Shown: positions 28,219-38,150, counted from the first letter of the stretch. The stretch: DNA of 64,000 bases from Acinetobacter sp. CS-2 (GCF_016599715.1 NZ_CP067019.1:372001-436000); one strand, 5' to 3'. Numbers and translations: made by a program. The notes: a model not told the origin generated them from the letters alone.

Positions 28219-29454
28219 ATGCAGGTTTATTATTTCTACCAACATCCCACTGAACAGCATATTTTTGTACAGAAAACCCAAAATGTTACAGCTGAACCGG
28301 TCTTTTTGTGGATTGATTGTACTCGGGAAGATGTCGTGAATCGTGCGGATGAGTGGCAAAAAGAAATCTATCAATATACTCAGCTGATATTAAATGAATT
28401 TCATGTGAAAGATATTTTAAATCTGGAGCATCCTTGTAGTTTCGATACCCTGGAAGATTATGACCTGCTGATTTTCCGTAAACTGATTAGCCCGGATGAT
28501 GATATAAAAACCGGAGCACAAGCGCTGGAACAGCATGAAAAGATGTTTGGTTTAGCCACCACACCGGTGAGTTTTATCATTACACCTCAGGCGCTGATTA
28601 CGGTGCGTGAACAAGGCAATAGAGCAGTTGAAAATTATATTTCCCGGATTGAAATGAATTTCACCCGTTCTGTGCAAGATCAGAACAAATCGCGTAAGGC
28701 TTCTACCACACCTTTAGATTTAGCTTTACGCTTGCTAAATAGCATGATCGATGGTTATTTAGATTTGCGTGTACCTCTGACCCGACGTGTCGAGTTCTGG
28801 CAGCAAGAATTACTGCAAGGCCATCGCAGATTTGCCAAATGGAATCAGTTATTACAGGAAAGTATGTCTTTTCAACAAGTGGAGAATCTTTGCGAAGAAC
28901 AAATAGATGTCTTACAAGAACTGCGGGACGAAATTGTCGATAATTACCCTCATTTAAAAGGCAAGAAGAAGTCTGAACGGCAGGATATTATGCTGGTACG
29001 GATGGACGATCTGGTTAGCCATGTGGGTCGAATTCAAAAACATACGGTTCGTCTTCGTGCTTCCATTCAGGCAGCCATCGATTTACATTTTTCTGCAATC
29101 GCCAACCAGACCAATGAAAACATGCGGATTCTGGCCATTATTACCGCGATATTTGCCCCTTTAACCTTATTGACCGGGGTTTACGGAATGAATTTTGAGT
29201 TTATTCCAGGCTTAAAATCTCCGACCGGGTTCTGGAGCATGCTGATCGTGATGCTGATCACGACGATACTGCTGGTTTATTATTTTTATCGTCGCCATCT
29301 GGTGGGTCGTGGGGAAAAGAGCGTCATTGATTTACTGGCCCAACAGCATCAGGATCAACGCGTGAACCTGTTCTGGTTTTTAAACTATGAGCCGATTAAG
29401 CACTCGGTCAAAGAAACCATGAAAGAAGTTGAAAAACTGACCAAGTTTAAATAA
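28219..29454 (+). CDS. CorA-family divalent metal (magnesium) transporter
   Basis: A 411-aa CorA-like inner-membrane transporter. The long cytoplasmic alpha/beta and coiled-coil N-terminal part is followed by two membrane helices near the C-terminus (about 303-322 and 338-358). The signature YGMN (GMN at 323-325) ends the first helix. It probably carries Mg2+ (or Co2+/Ni2+) as a pentamer. The positively charged C-terminal tail is longer than in E. coli CorA. It is a single gene, with AGAGAA ahead of the start. CorA and ZntB share the fold, so the metal is not certain. Confidence 0.9.
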   Translation: MQVYYFYQHPTEQHIFVQKTQNVTAEPVFLWIDCTREDVVNRADEWQKEIYQYTQLILNEFHVKDILNLEHPCSFDTLEDYDLLIFRKLISPDDDIKTGAQALEQHEKMFGLATTPVSFIITPQALITVREQGNRAVENYISRIEMNFTRSVQDQNKSRKASTTPLDLALRLLNSMIDGYLDLRVPLTRRVEFWQQELLQGHRRFAKWNQLLQESMSFQQVENLCEEQIDVLQELRDEIVDNYPHLKGKKKSERQDIMLVRMDDLVSHVGRIQKHTVRLRASIQAAIDLHFSAIANQTNENMRILAIITAIFAPLTLLTGVYGMNFEFIPGLKSPTGFWSMLIVMLITTILLVYYFYRRHLVGRGEKSVIDLLAQQHQDQRVNLFWFLNYEPIKHSVKETMKEVEKLTKFK

Positions 29455-29564
29455 AGGTCAGTTTTCAGCAAATTTTTATCCATATTCACTGTGTTCGATG
29501 CACAATCAGCACAGTTCAATTAAATTCAAAAAATGCTCTCGGCCATTTTCTGTATGCTGCCAGA

Positions 29565-29822
29565 TCAACTGACCTGAGCATTTTGAGTCAATATTCTATA
29601 AATTTCATCTTTCATTTTCAGCTTCTTGCGCTTCAATAAATCAATATCCTCATTAACTAAATTAACCGGATTAAGCTCAAGTTGAGCGATTTCTTTATCC
29701 AGTTCCTGATGACTCTCAAATATTTTTGCGAAATGAGGATCATCATGACGCAATTTGTGGATGAGTTCCTGATGCTCAGGAAACATGCGCTTCACTTTTT
29801 TATTACATTCTTTGGTTTTCAT
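29565..29822 (-). CDS. YdcH-like DUF465 protein
   Basis: An 85-aa, fully helical hairpin protein. The core starts MFPEHQELIHKLRHDDPHFAKIF and ends LKRKKLKMKDEIYRIL, the DUF465/YdcH pattern. Homologues usually begin at MFPE, so the ATG at 29786 (73 aa) is an alternative start; GGAG before the first ATG is rather far away. Function is not known. Confidence 0.85.
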   Translation of the reverse strand: MKTKECNKKVKRMFPEHQELIHKLRHDDPHFAKIFESHQELDKEIAQLELNPVNLVNEDIDLLKRKKLKMKDEIYRILTQNAQVS

Positions 29823-29918
29823 AAGCCTAGATTATTCTCCAGCATTGAATTTCAGAACAAAATAGTCAGTCATCACCTACCTATCTATAAAAGATAGCAG
29901 GGAGACTGAAAAGTACCT

Positions 29919-30257
29919 TTAAGCATTTTTGACATTCAAGTGTCTGACCTGTTTACGTAATTGCTGTACCTCATCAATTAAATCCAGCATCATTGCCACC
30001 GCAGAAAAACTGGCATCAAAGTCGCGCTGCAAACGGTAGGCCCGACGTGCACGCGAAACATCGTGACCAAAAAATTGATGAATTCTTTCTTCTGGGCGCG
30101 TGTCTAAAATATCGTATTCAAGTAGCTGTAAAACCCACTCCGGACTTTGTCCGCATGCATCCGCGAAGTGCTTTAAATCAAAACTGTAATGTTCATCAAT
30201 GATATCTGCAGGATTAAATTCATCAGATATAATTTCACGATAATGAATGGTCGTCAT
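29919..30257 (-). CDS. cbpM: Chaperone modulator CbpM
   Basis: A 112-aa MerR-like helical protein that inhibits the J-protein CbpA. The helix-turn-helix-like part (FDLKHFADACGQSPEWVLQLLEYDIL) is followed by a coiled C-terminus (LDLIDEVQQLRKQVRHL). I start it at ATG 30257, which has AAGGAG six bases upstream; a longer frame beginning at 30359 runs into cbpA. It begins 10 bp after the cbpA stop, so the two form an operon. Confidence 0.9.
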   Translation of the reverse strand: MTTIHYREIISDEFNPADIIDEHYSFDLKHFADACGQSPEWVLQLLEYDILDTRPEERIHQFFGHDVSRARRAYRLQRDFDASFSAVAMMLDLIDEVQQLRKQVRHLNVKNA

Positions 30258-30267
30258 GATGTTCTCC

Positions 30268-31233
30268 TTAATCATTGCGAGGCTTAAATTTGGTAAAGGC
30301 TTCGGAAAAAGCCTGGTAAGCCTGCTGTTCATGTTCAGTTTGCGCAGTTGGGTAAACAATATTTAAAACCAGATAGAGATGACCGGGTACTTTGCTTGGA
30401 ACCCCTTGGTCCTTGAGTCGTAGCTGTTGACCGGTTTTGGCATTTTTAGGCACGTTTACCTGAATTTTTTTACCTTCAGGCGTAGATATTTCAATGCTTT
30501 GACCTAAGGCGGCTTCCCAAGGGGCAATATTCACATTGTAATAAATATCGGCACCTTCAACCCGTATCCGTGCAGTATCCTTATAGTGAATTTCAATGTA
30601 CAAATCACCATTTTTACCGCCATTGATGCCACTTTGTCCTTGTCCAGAGAGACGGATATTTTGTCCTTCTTTCATGCCTTTAGGAATTTTGACCTGCAAA
30701 GTTTTGCGTTGAACCTCCGGCTCGCCATAGGCATTTAAGGTCGGAATCTGCAAGGTAATCTGCTGAGTGGCTCCCTGATAAGCAATTGCCGGATCAACCT
30801 CTATGCTGGCATGTTGATCTTCACCCTGATAACTGCGTTGTTGTTGGCGCTGTTGCTTTTGATATTGGTAGTTTGCTCCGCCAAAACCAGAACCAAAACG
30901 TCCAAAAAGGTCTTCAAAACCACTAAAATCGGACTGCTGCTGGTTAAAACCCTGACGGTAAAATTGGTTATGGTCAAAACCTCCTGTGCCAGTCTGTGCT
31001 CCAGATTGATAAAAAGCTTCAGGATGATCCAGCTGGAAATCGTATTCAGCTTTTTTCTCTTCATTGCTTAGCGTGTCATAAGCGACATTAATACTTTGCA
31101 TTTTTGTTTCAGCATCGGTTTCTTTGCTGACATCGGGATGATATTTTCGAGCCAATTTCCGGTAGGCTTTCTTGATTTGATCTTGGGTGGCATTTCGGTT
31201 AATGCCAAGAACTTCATAATGATTTTGAGGCAT
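30268..31233 (-). CDS. cbpA: Curved-DNA-binding J-protein CbpA (DnaJ-like)
   Basis: A 321-aa DnaJ-type co-chaperone. The J domain (about 4-68) contains the HPD tripeptide (YHPDVS). A Gly/Phe/Gln-rich linker (about 75-125: FYRQGFNQQQ, FGSGFGG) is followed by the two-part substrate-binding C-terminal domain (IPKGMKEGQNIRLSGQG, LYLVLNIVYPT). It lacks the cysteine-rich zinc region of DnaJ, which fits CbpA. It works with DnaK, and its partner CbpM is encoded directly downstream. Confidence 0.95.
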   Translation of the reverse strand: MPQNHYEVLGINRNATQDQIKKAYRKLARKYHPDVSKETDAETKMQSINVAYDTLSNEEKKAEYDFQLDHPEAFYQSGAQTGTGGFDHNQFYRQGFNQQQSDFSGFEDLFGRFGSGFGGANYQYQKQQRQQQRSYQGEDQHASIEVDPAIAYQGATQQITLQIPTLNAYGEPEVQRKTLQVKIPKGMKEGQNIRLSGQGQSGINGGKNGDLYIEIHYKDTARIRVEGADIYYNVNIAPWEAALGQSIEISTPEGKKIQVNVPKNAKTGQQLRLKDQGVPSKVPGHLYLVLNIVYPTAQTEHEQQAYQAFSEAFTKFKPRND

Positions 31234-31330
31234 ATAATGGGAATCTGGGTTTGATCATGTTTTAATCATTATTATGCTTTTCATAGTTCTGAAACAGTAT
31301 TGATCTGTGCCTTATTGTTTCAAATTATGA

Positions 31331-31358
31331 CAAAAAAAGGCTCCGTAACCGGAACCTT
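31331..31358 (-). terminator. Intrinsic terminator after the first DUF2147 gene
   Basis: AAGGTTCCG and CGGAGCCTT (minus strand) form a 9-bp imperfect stem with a 4-base loop and a following T run, 19 bp after the DUF2147 stop. Confidence 0.75.
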
Positions 31359-31376
31359 GAAAAATGCTGAATGCGA

Positions 31377-31838
31377 TTAATATTTAATCCAGGTCACACT
31401 ACGCCCAATCACGGAAATTCCGACATAACCGCGCAGATTCAAATGCTTGCCACTGGCACTAAGACGTGCCTTGCCTTTATAGATTTTGCCGCCAACCGGA
31501 TCAAGTACACGGCCATTGTTAAATTCACGAGGATTGTCCGAATTTTGGGTAAAGCCCCAAATAAAAGGTAAGCCAATAAAAGGCTTATTTTTTAAGTTGC
31601 CCGGGCAACTGGAACAGATGACCATTTTTTCTGTACCGGGTACATTGCGGGTTGCGACGATGATTCCTTCATAAGTGCCATCTGGCTTTTTACTGATTTC
31701 TACATCCGCACGAGAATAGCCGGTCCGGTCATCAATGGTTTTCCATTTGCCCACCAATGGATCATTTTCAGCAAAACTGAAAGATGAAACAGCAGCTAAA
31801 ATTACCCCGGTCAAAATCCCTTTATATAAATTCTTCAC
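31377..31838 (-). CDS. DUF2147 family exported protein (copy 1)
   Basis: A 153-aa protein with a signal peptide (MKNLYKGILTGVILAAVSSFSFA, cleaved near residue 23; shown as two parts: MKNLYKGILTGV and ILAAVSSFSFA). The mature domain has the DUF2147 features: VGKWKTIDDRTGYSRADVEI, a CSSC motif (with P) as CSSCPG, GLPFIWGF, GGKIYKGKARLS and LNLRGYVGISVIGRSVTW. It is expected in the periplasm as a beta-barrel-like small protein of unknown role. A paralogue lies 429 bp upstream on the same strand. Confidence 0.9.
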   Translation of the reverse strand: MKNLYKGILTGVILAAVSSFSFAENDPLVGKWKTIDDRTGYSRADVEISKKPDGTYEGIIVATRNVPGTEKMVICSSCPGNLKNKPFIGLPFIWGFTQNSDNPREFNNGRVLDPVGGKIYKGKARLSASGKHLNLRGYVGISVIGRSVTWIKY

Positions 31839-32267
31839 TAATTTCCCCTGTTGAATGAACTATTTTTTAATTTTAGAGTAAAACGCCTAATTTATAGCGA
31901 TAAGTATCTATAAAATCAAATGATTAAATTGATGAGTAAGTCACATAAATAATTAATAGTGCTAAGGGAGTTATTTTTTAATTTCTTTTTGATTAAAAAG
32001 TATTCGATTTAGATATTAAAAATTTAAATTTTTATTTAATTAATATTTTAGCTGAATGCCAAAATACAGTTTTTTATGAAGAAATTATTATTCTTATAAT
32101 TTTTAGTAAGGGAGTTTATCTTTTAGTATATCCAAGTTATTAATAAAAAATAATTTATTTCATAGTTCATAAATGAGACTTGAACTGACTCTTAAGATTA
32201 TAAATCTGGAGGATGCACAAGTTTTTAACAGGATGGAGATAAAAACTTGTGCTGAATGAAAAGCATG
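31839..32267. other. AT-rich gap between the two DUF2147 genes
   Basis: About 430 bp, very AT-rich, with no coding frame. It must hold the promoter of copy 1 and the end of the copy 2 transcript. The only clear structure is the inverted repeat at 32215-32252. Confidence 0.6.
32215..32252. repeat. 13-bp inverted repeat after the second DUF2147 gene
   Basis: GCACAAGTTTTTA and TAAAAACTTGTGC are separated by 12 bases. It lies 16 bp after the stop of DUF2147 copy 2. No T run follows the stem on the minus strand, so it is not a standard terminator. Confidence 0.7.
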
Positions 32268-32723
32268 TTAATTCACTCTAATCCAGGACACGGTGCGGCC
32301 CAGCAGGCTAGTACCAATAAAGCCACGTAAGGTTAGGACATTGCCTCGTGTATTGAGACGTCCCTTACCTTGATAGACATGACCTGAAAGGGGATCAAGT
32401 ACTTGACCATCAATAAATTCATCTGTCTTTTTAGGGTTTTGCTTAAAGCCTGACAAGATCGGTAAGCCAATCAGAGGCGCATTTTTGAGTGCTCCTTTGC
32501 ATTTTTCACAATGATCAATAGCACTACGGTTTGGAATGGCATGGACTTGGATAATTGTTCCCCGATAAGCTCCATTTTCTTGCTTAGTGATGAGAACTTC
32601 AGCACGGGCATATCCTGTTTTATCATCAATCGTTTTCCATGTTCCCACCAAGTCAGGAGCTTTTGCATGAATAAAAGGACAGGTCAGCAGTAATAATAGA
32701 CTAAGCATTATTTTTGTGTTCAT
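32268..32723 (-). CDS. DUF2147 family exported protein (copy 2)
   Basis: A 151-aa paralogue of the 31377-31838 product. It shares VGTWKTIDDKTGYARAEV, the CxxC motif (CEKC), GLPILSGF, GHVYQGKGRLN and LRGFIGTSLLGRTVSWI. I start it at ATG 32723 because a signal peptide begins there (MNTKIMLSLLLLLTCPFIHA); the frame is open upstream to 32762, but that adds a polar stretch in front of the signal. Role unknown. Confidence 0.88.
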   Translation of the reverse strand: MNTKIMLSLLLLLTCPFIHAKAPDLVGTWKTIDDKTGYARAEVLITKQENGAYRGTIIQVHAIPNRSAIDHCEKCKGALKNAPLIGLPILSGFKQNPKKTDEFIDGQVLDPLSGHVYQGKGRLNTRGNVLTLRGFIGTSLLGRTVSWIRVN

Positions 32724-32894
32724 GTGGTCAATATTTCCAATTATTAATTTATTTTTATGCATTAGAAATAAAGCATTATTTGAGATAGTTTTGCTTTATT
32801 TTAAAAGCGGATTTTACGCTAAAATATTTAAAATACAAGTGTAAAAAAACGCTATAAAATAAAGTAAAAAATGATGTATTTTATTTTGGAAAGA

Positions 32895-32928
32895 TAAAAA
32901 AAGAGCAGTAATTATTATTGCTGCTCTG
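32895..32928 (-). terminator. Intrinsic terminator after hslO
   Basis: AGAGCAGCAAT and ATTACTGCTCT (minus strand) form a near-perfect 11-bp stem with a short loop, followed by seven T. It lies 21 bp after the hslO stop. Confidence 0.85.
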
Positions 32929-32948
32929 ATTTTGTTTACTTGATCAAA

Positions 32949-33824
32949 TTAACTTAAGTGTTTGCCAAATAAACCAAAGGCTTCTTCCGCAGTAAATGTG
33001 TAGCGGGTACTACAGAACTGGCAATCCATGGTAATGGGATTCTGGAACTCTAAAGTTTCACGTACTGCTTCCACACCAATTTGAATCAAGGCATTGGCGC
33101 AACGCTCTTTAGAACAGGTACAACCAAAGCTTAATTGTTCAGCTTCAGGTAAACGCACATCTTCTTCATTGTACAGACGGTAAAGAATTTCAGTCGGTTC
33201 CAGATCTGTGAGTTCCTCCGCTTTCAATGTCTCGGTCAGTATGGTCAGGCGTGGCCAGAGGTCTTCATCCACACGTTGCTGCTCTTCTTCACTATTGCGT
33301 GGCAAGAGCTGAATCAGCAGACCGCCAGAACGTTCAGCTGTGCTGGATAAAACGATTTTTGTTGGAATTTGTGCAGATAAATCATAGTACTGCATCAAAC
33401 AGCCAGCCAAAGTATCATGCTCAAGCGCAATAATACCCTGATAGCGTTCACCGAATTCAGGCTCAATATTAATAAACAGTATCGGATTGACCAGGGCATT
33501 AAATACCGTGCTGCTGTTTTCTGCCTGAAAAAAGCGTGGATCTTCTTCATAATCGGCTGATGCACGTAGCTGGCCTAGATGGTTACATTCAGCCATAGCC
33601 CATTTAAAAGTGCCAGCTGCCTGAATTTGTAGGCTGATCCGGCCTTTAATTTTCAGGGTACTGGCTAACAATGCGGTAGCGCTGAGCATTTCCCCCAAAA
33701 GGATTTGAATGGCTTGCGGATAGTCACGTTGCGCGAGAATCGTTTGCAGAACGCTTTCCAGATGAACCACTTCACCACGAATCGGGCAATTTTCAATATA
33801 AAAGCGTTGACGTAATTCAGACAT
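32949..33824 (-). CDS. hslO: Redox-regulated chaperone Hsp33
   Basis: A 291-aa holdase activated by oxidation. The C-terminal zinc and redox switch is complete: FGCTCSKERC and, 30 residues later, CQFC. The N-terminal region carries the family pattern with GEMLSATALLASTLK and GRISLQIQA. I start it at ATG 33824 with GGAGA just upstream; a TTG four codons earlier overlaps that ribosome site. It follows the antiporter gene on the same strand with a 50-bp gap. Confidence 0.96.
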   Translation of the reverse strand: MSELRQRFYIENCPIRGEVVHLESVLQTILAQRDYPQAIQILLGEMLSATALLASTLKIKGRISLQIQAAGTFKWAMAECNHLGQLRASADYEEDPRFFQAENSSTVFNALVNPILFINIEPEFGERYQGIIALEHDTLAGCLMQYYDLSAQIPTKIVLSSTAERSGGLLIQLLPRNSEEEQQRVDEDLWPRLTILTETLKAEELTDLEPTEILYRLYNEEDVRLPEAEQLSFGCTCSKERCANALIQIGVEAVRETLEFQNPITMDCQFCSTRYTFTAEEAFGLFGKHLS

Positions 33825-33874
33825 AAATTTCTCCAATAGCCCGTGTTAATGGTGTCTATATTGTAAAACACAAG

Positions 33875-35716
33875 CTAGTTACTATCATCTCTTGTGACAT
33901 CAATACGCTGATGTGCTAAGCCGCGTTGTAAATTGACGCCAGTGGGTTCTTGACGAATTTGAGCATCACTTTCAAATAAATGCTCAAGTTCTGCCAGTGC
34001 ATTACGATGGGTCTCATAAATTTTCTGTTCATCAGTATAAACCCGTTGCTGTTGAAGCAATAATTTCTCATCGTAATCACGAAACAGTTCAATACTCTTA
34101 TACGCATCTTCTTCGCTAATCTCTAATTCGCGTAAAGCGCGATAAGCCATACCTAGCGATGATAAATAAGTTTCACGCCAGATCTGTTCGACACCTAAAT
34201 CGCGCAGTAAATGCACATGATGACGGTCTCGGGCACGCACCAAAAGTTTCAGATTGGGATAGTTTAAACGAATATGACGTGCCACATTCATGGAGTCTTC
34301 AATATCATCAATCGCCAGAACAAAAACTTTGGCGTGTTCAATGCCTGCGGAACGTAAAATATCGGGTTGTGTCGCGTCCCCATAGTATACCGTGCCGCCA
34401 TAGTTGCGTACGAAATCGACTTTTTCCAGGTTACTGTCAATCGCGGTAAAAGACTGGTGTTGTAAATGGGCAATACGAGCAATAATCTGTCCGAAACGGC
34501 CAAAACCGGCAATGATCATCGGGTTATGGATGTCTGGAATTTCATCATAAACTGGCGTTTTTTCTTTATCTATTAAAGGAATAATCCAGCGACTGATCAA
34601 CCAGTAAAACATCGGGGTGAGCACCATGGAAAGGGTCACAATCAGGGTCAAAGGCTCAAGCATGGCTTGAGTAAGAACTTTTTCACTCGTCGCGACTTTC
34701 AGCACCACAAAGGCAAATTCACCGCCTTGGGCCAGGCAGGTCGCAAGTAGTAAGCTGTTACGCCATGAGTATTTTAAATAACGGGCAATCGCCGCCAGGG
34801 TGATACTTTTGACCAGCATTAAAATGAGGGCACCGCCAATAATCAACCAGGGCATATCTACCAGAAGGGATAATTGTGTGGTCATACCCACCGTCATGAA
34901 GAATAAGCCCAGCAGCAGTCCTTTAAACGGTGCAATACTAGCTTCCAGTTCGTGACGGAATTCAGAGTCGGCCAGCAACACCCCGGTTAGGAAAGCGCCC
35001 AGGGTGGTACTGATGCCGAGTACATCCATCAGCACCACGACACCCAGTACAATAAACAAGCCGACTGCGGTAATCAGTTCATGCGCCCCGCTTTTGGCCA
35101 CAAAGCGGAAGAATGGCCGCATCATATAGCGGCTAAACAGGAACAAACCGCTAAAGGTGGCAATAATGGCGGCAAAGTAGGCCACTCCATGGTGGGTCGA
35201 TTCAGTACCTGCCAGTAAGGGAATAATCGCCAGCAGCGGAATGGCCGCAATATCCTGAAACAGTAAAATGGAAAAAGATTGTTGCCCGAAGGTGGTGTTG
35301 AGTTGCTGCTTTTCTGAGAGCAGCTGTAACACAAAGGCAGTGGAGGATAGCGCCAGCGCCATACCAATCACAAAACTGGCGGCCAGGTTCTGCTGTAAGG
35401 CAAAAAAAGTCACGACTGCCAGAATAACTCCGGTAATGCCGACTTGTAAGCTGCCCATCAGAAAAATGGATTTACGCATTTCCCACAGCCGTTGCGGACG
35501 CAGCTCCAGACCAATAATGAACATCAGCAAGATGACACCAAATTCTGCCAGTTCCTGAATCGCCTCCGGGTCACTGGCCATATTCAATACGCTGGGACCG
35601 AGCAAAATACCTGTAAACAAATAGCCGAGTACTGTGGCAATGCCAAAACGCTTGGCGAGCGGCACCAAGAGCAGCGAAGCACCCAGAAAAATCGTAATTT
35701 GTAACAGTAGCGACAT
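33875..35716 (-). CDS. CPA2-family cation:proton antiporter with RCK domain (KefB/KefC/YbaL-like)
   Basis: A 613-aa inner-membrane protein. About 12-13 membrane helices fill residues 1-385 (for example GILLGPSVLNM, IGLELRPQRLW). They are followed by a TrkA-N/RCK nucleotide-binding domain (IIAGFGRFGQIIARIA, from about 395) and a helical tail. This is the layout of glutathione-regulated K+/H+ exchangers and YbaL. The ligand and ion cannot be told apart by eye, so no symbol is given. It probably protects against electrophiles or controls pH. It shares the strand with hslO. Confidence 0.92.
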   Translation of the reverse strand: MSLLLQITIFLGASLLLVPLAKRFGIATVLGYLFTGILLGPSVLNMASDPEAIQELAEFGVILLMFIIGLELRPQRLWEMRKSIFLMGSLQVGITGVILAVVTFFALQQNLAASFVIGMALALSSTAFVLQLLSEKQQLNTTFGQQSFSILLFQDIAAIPLLAIIPLLAGTESTHHGVAYFAAIIATFSGLFLFSRYMMRPFFRFVAKSGAHELITAVGLFIVLGVVVLMDVLGISTTLGAFLTGVLLADSEFRHELEASIAPFKGLLLGLFFMTVGMTTQLSLLVDMPWLIIGGALILMLVKSITLAAIARYLKYSWRNSLLLATCLAQGGEFAFVVLKVATSEKVLTQAMLEPLTLIVTLSMVLTPMFYWLISRWIIPLIDKEKTPVYDEIPDIHNPMIIAGFGRFGQIIARIAHLQHQSFTAIDSNLEKVDFVRNYGGTVYYGDATQPDILRSAGIEHAKVFVLAIDDIEDSMNVARHIRLNYPNLKLLVRARDRHHVHLLRDLGVEQIWRETYLSSLGMAYRALRELEISEEDAYKSIELFRDYDEKLLLQQQRVYTDEQKIYETHRNALAELEHLFESDAQIRQEPTGVNLQRGLAHQRIDVTRDDSN

Positions 35717-35775
35717 CAGTTTGTCCTGGAATTTATTTTAATGTCAAAAGAATTAAGCAACGTCTGACCTTTGAT

Positions 35776-37998
35776 TTAGCTTAATTCCTGAGGATCTATA
35801 TCGAGTGTCAGTTTCATGTTTGAGGGCTTTTCATGCAACATATTTTGCCACCAGGTACGGATATAAAAATGTAATCGGGCACGATCTTGTGACAGCAGCA
35901 CCATATGCGCCTGATAACGCCCGGCCTTACGTTCCATCGGGGCAGGAATCGGTCCCCAGATATCAATCAGGTTTTCCGAAACCTGTCTTAACGCCTGAGC
36001 ATGCTGCTGTAAAAATTCCTGGTTCTGTTCCTGACTTTTCGATTCACAGCGTATTAAGGCTGCATAACGAAAAGGCGGTAAAGCAGCGGCCTGACGTTCT
36101 TTTAAGGTCTGTCTGGCGAAATGCCGGTAATCTTTGTCAATTAAGGTATTTAATAGTGGATGATCCGGTCTCAGGGTTTGTAAATAGACTTCACCTTTGC
36201 GTTCACCGCGTCCGGCACGACCAGCGACCTGTACAATCAGTTGTGCCGTGCGTTCGGTGGCACGGAAATCGACACTGAGCAGGCCGGAATCAATATCTAA
36301 AATAGCCACTAAAGTGACATAGGGAAAATGATGTCCTTTGGCCAGCATCTGGGTGCCGAGCAAAATCACCGGTTCACTTTTCTGGATTTTGTCATAAATT
36401 TTTTGCCAGCTGCCGACCCGGCTGGTGGAATCGCGGTCGACCCGGATCACATCGAAATGGGGGAACAGTTGTTGCAGGTTTTCTTCCACTTTGGCGGTGC
36501 CCAGGCCAATCGGTTTTAATTCACTATGCTTGCACTGCGGGCATTGTTCCGGTAGACGGTGAATGCTGCCACAGTGGTGACAATGCAAATGCTGATAAGG
36601 CTGGCGATGCACGGTAAAGTTGGCATCACAATGCGGACATTTGGCTTGCCAGGCACAGCTTTCACAAATCAGTACCGGGGCATAACCGCGACGGTTTAAA
36701 AACACCAATACCTGTTCTTTTTTATCCAGACGTTTTTGAATTTCATCAATCAGGCTTTGGCTCATGCCATTCTGTTTTTGTGCAATTTTCAGGTCAATCA
36801 GATGAATTTTTGGCATCACGGCTGCACCGGCACGCTGATTCAGTTCTAAACGGGTCATTTTCCCCATTTCAACCAGTGCATAGCTGTCAATACTTGGGCT
36901 GGCTGAGCCTAAAATAATCGGACAATTTTCCAGATGGGCACGGTACATTGCGACATCACGGGCATGGTAGCGAAAGCCTTCCTGCTGTTTGAAAGACAGG
37001 TCGTGTTCCTCATCCAGAATGATCAGGCCCAGATTGGGCAGCGGCGTATAAATGGTTGAACGGGTCCCTAAAATAATCGAAGCTTTGCCAGTTTGTGCAG
37101 CCTGCCAGGCTTGCAGGCGCTTTGAATCGTTCAGTCCTGAATGCAGTAGTACAATGTTGCCATGAAAACGTGACTGGAACCGGCTGATGGTCTGCGGGGT
37201 CAGGCCAATTTCAGGCACTAAAACCAAGACCTGTTTACCCTGTTTCAGCACCTCTTGCATGATTTGCAAATACACTTCGGTTTTACCGCTCCCGGTCAAG
37301 CCATCCAGTAAAAAAGCCTGATATTTTTTCTGGGCTTTCAACACCTGTTGAATGGCTTTTTTCTGATCTTCATTTGCGGTTAAGGGCATTTGTGCCAGGG
37401 TGACCGGTTGAGGACTAAAGTCCTGATGTTCCAGAATGCATTGCACAATCGCCTTTTTTTCCAGTGCCTTGAGTGTCGCCGTTTCAATTCCGGCTAAATT
37501 TAAAATATTTTCTGTGGTGCCTTGAGGATGTAATTTCAGCACTTTATAGGCTTGTTGCTGTTTTTCAGAGCGCATCAGCTTGTCTTCAGCATGCAAATCC
37601 AGAACTTTCCACATGCGGGCCAATAAATTATAGGGTTTGCCCTGACGTAAAAATGTCGGCAGGGCACTCTGAAATACTTCACCAATCGGAAATTGATAAT
37701 ATTGCGCGGACCAGGTGAGCAAGCTTAAAATTTTTTGATCTAAAAGCGCTTGTTCATCCAGCAGTTCAGTGATGGCTTTGAGCTTAAAATGTGGATCAAT
37801 CGGGGTATCGGCCGTTAATTTTTCAACAATAATGCCCACCAGATTTTGCCGTCCAAACGACACGGCCACACGTGCCCCAACTTCAGCTTGCTGATATTGT
37901 TCAGCCGTTAAAGTGTAGTCAAAACAGTCATAGAGATGTACAGGTACGGCAACACGAATGCGATAAATGTCGGCTGGAGTCGGTGGTGTATTTGGCAT
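35776..37998 (-). CDS. priA: Primosomal protein N' (replication restart helicase)
   Basis: A 740-aa PriA. An N-terminal 3'-end-binding domain is followed by a superfamily 2 helicase core with Walker A DGLTGSGKTEVY, DEEH box (ILDEEHDLSF) and motif GSASPS. The zinc-binding insertion is visible as CESCAWQAKCPHCDANF followed by CHHCG and CPQC. It restarts stalled forks by loading the primosome. Full length. It is divergent from gspF. Confidence 0.97.
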   Translation of the reverse strand: MPNTPPTPADIYRIRVAVPVHLYDCFDYTLTAEQYQQAEVGARVAVSFGRQNLVGIIVEKLTADTPIDPHFKLKAITELLDEQALLDQKILSLLTWSAQYYQFPIGEVFQSALPTFLRQGKPYNLLARMWKVLDLHAEDKLMRSEKQQQAYKVLKLHPQGTTENILNLAGIETATLKALEKKAIVQCILEHQDFSPQPVTLAQMPLTANEDQKKAIQQVLKAQKKYQAFLLDGLTGSGKTEVYLQIMQEVLKQGKQVLVLVPEIGLTPQTISRFQSRFHGNIVLLHSGLNDSKRLQAWQAAQTGKASIILGTRSTIYTPLPNLGLIILDEEHDLSFKQQEGFRYHARDVAMYRAHLENCPIILGSASPSIDSYALVEMGKMTRLELNQRAGAAVMPKIHLIDLKIAQKQNGMSQSLIDEIQKRLDKKEQVLVFLNRRGYAPVLICESCAWQAKCPHCDANFTVHRQPYQHLHCHHCGSIHRLPEQCPQCKHSELKPIGLGTAKVEENLQQLFPHFDVIRVDRDSTSRVGSWQKIYDKIQKSEPVILLGTQMLAKGHHFPYVTLVAILDIDSGLLSVDFRATERTAQLIVQVAGRAGRGERKGEVYLQTLRPDHPLLNTLIDKDYRHFARQTLKERQAAALPPFRYAALIRCESKSQEQNQEFLQQHAQALRQVSENLIDIWGPIPAPMERKAGRYQAHMVLLSQDRARLHFYIRTWWQNMLHEKPSNMKLTLDIDPQELS

Positions 37999-38150
37999 AA
38001 ATAAAGGTCAAATGGTCCTGATCAAATTTCGTCGTGCTAAGGATAGAGTTATGTTAGAGTGAGCAAATCATTTATAGCTAAGAATATGAATGATTTTGGT
38101 GGTCAGACGCAACCGCGCTGAAGCAAATTTTAGAAAATTAGAGCATCACA

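Noticed and set aside
35805..36278. 157-aa plus-strand frame inside priA
   Set aside because: Antisense shadow of the conserved helicase C-terminus, with no family features.
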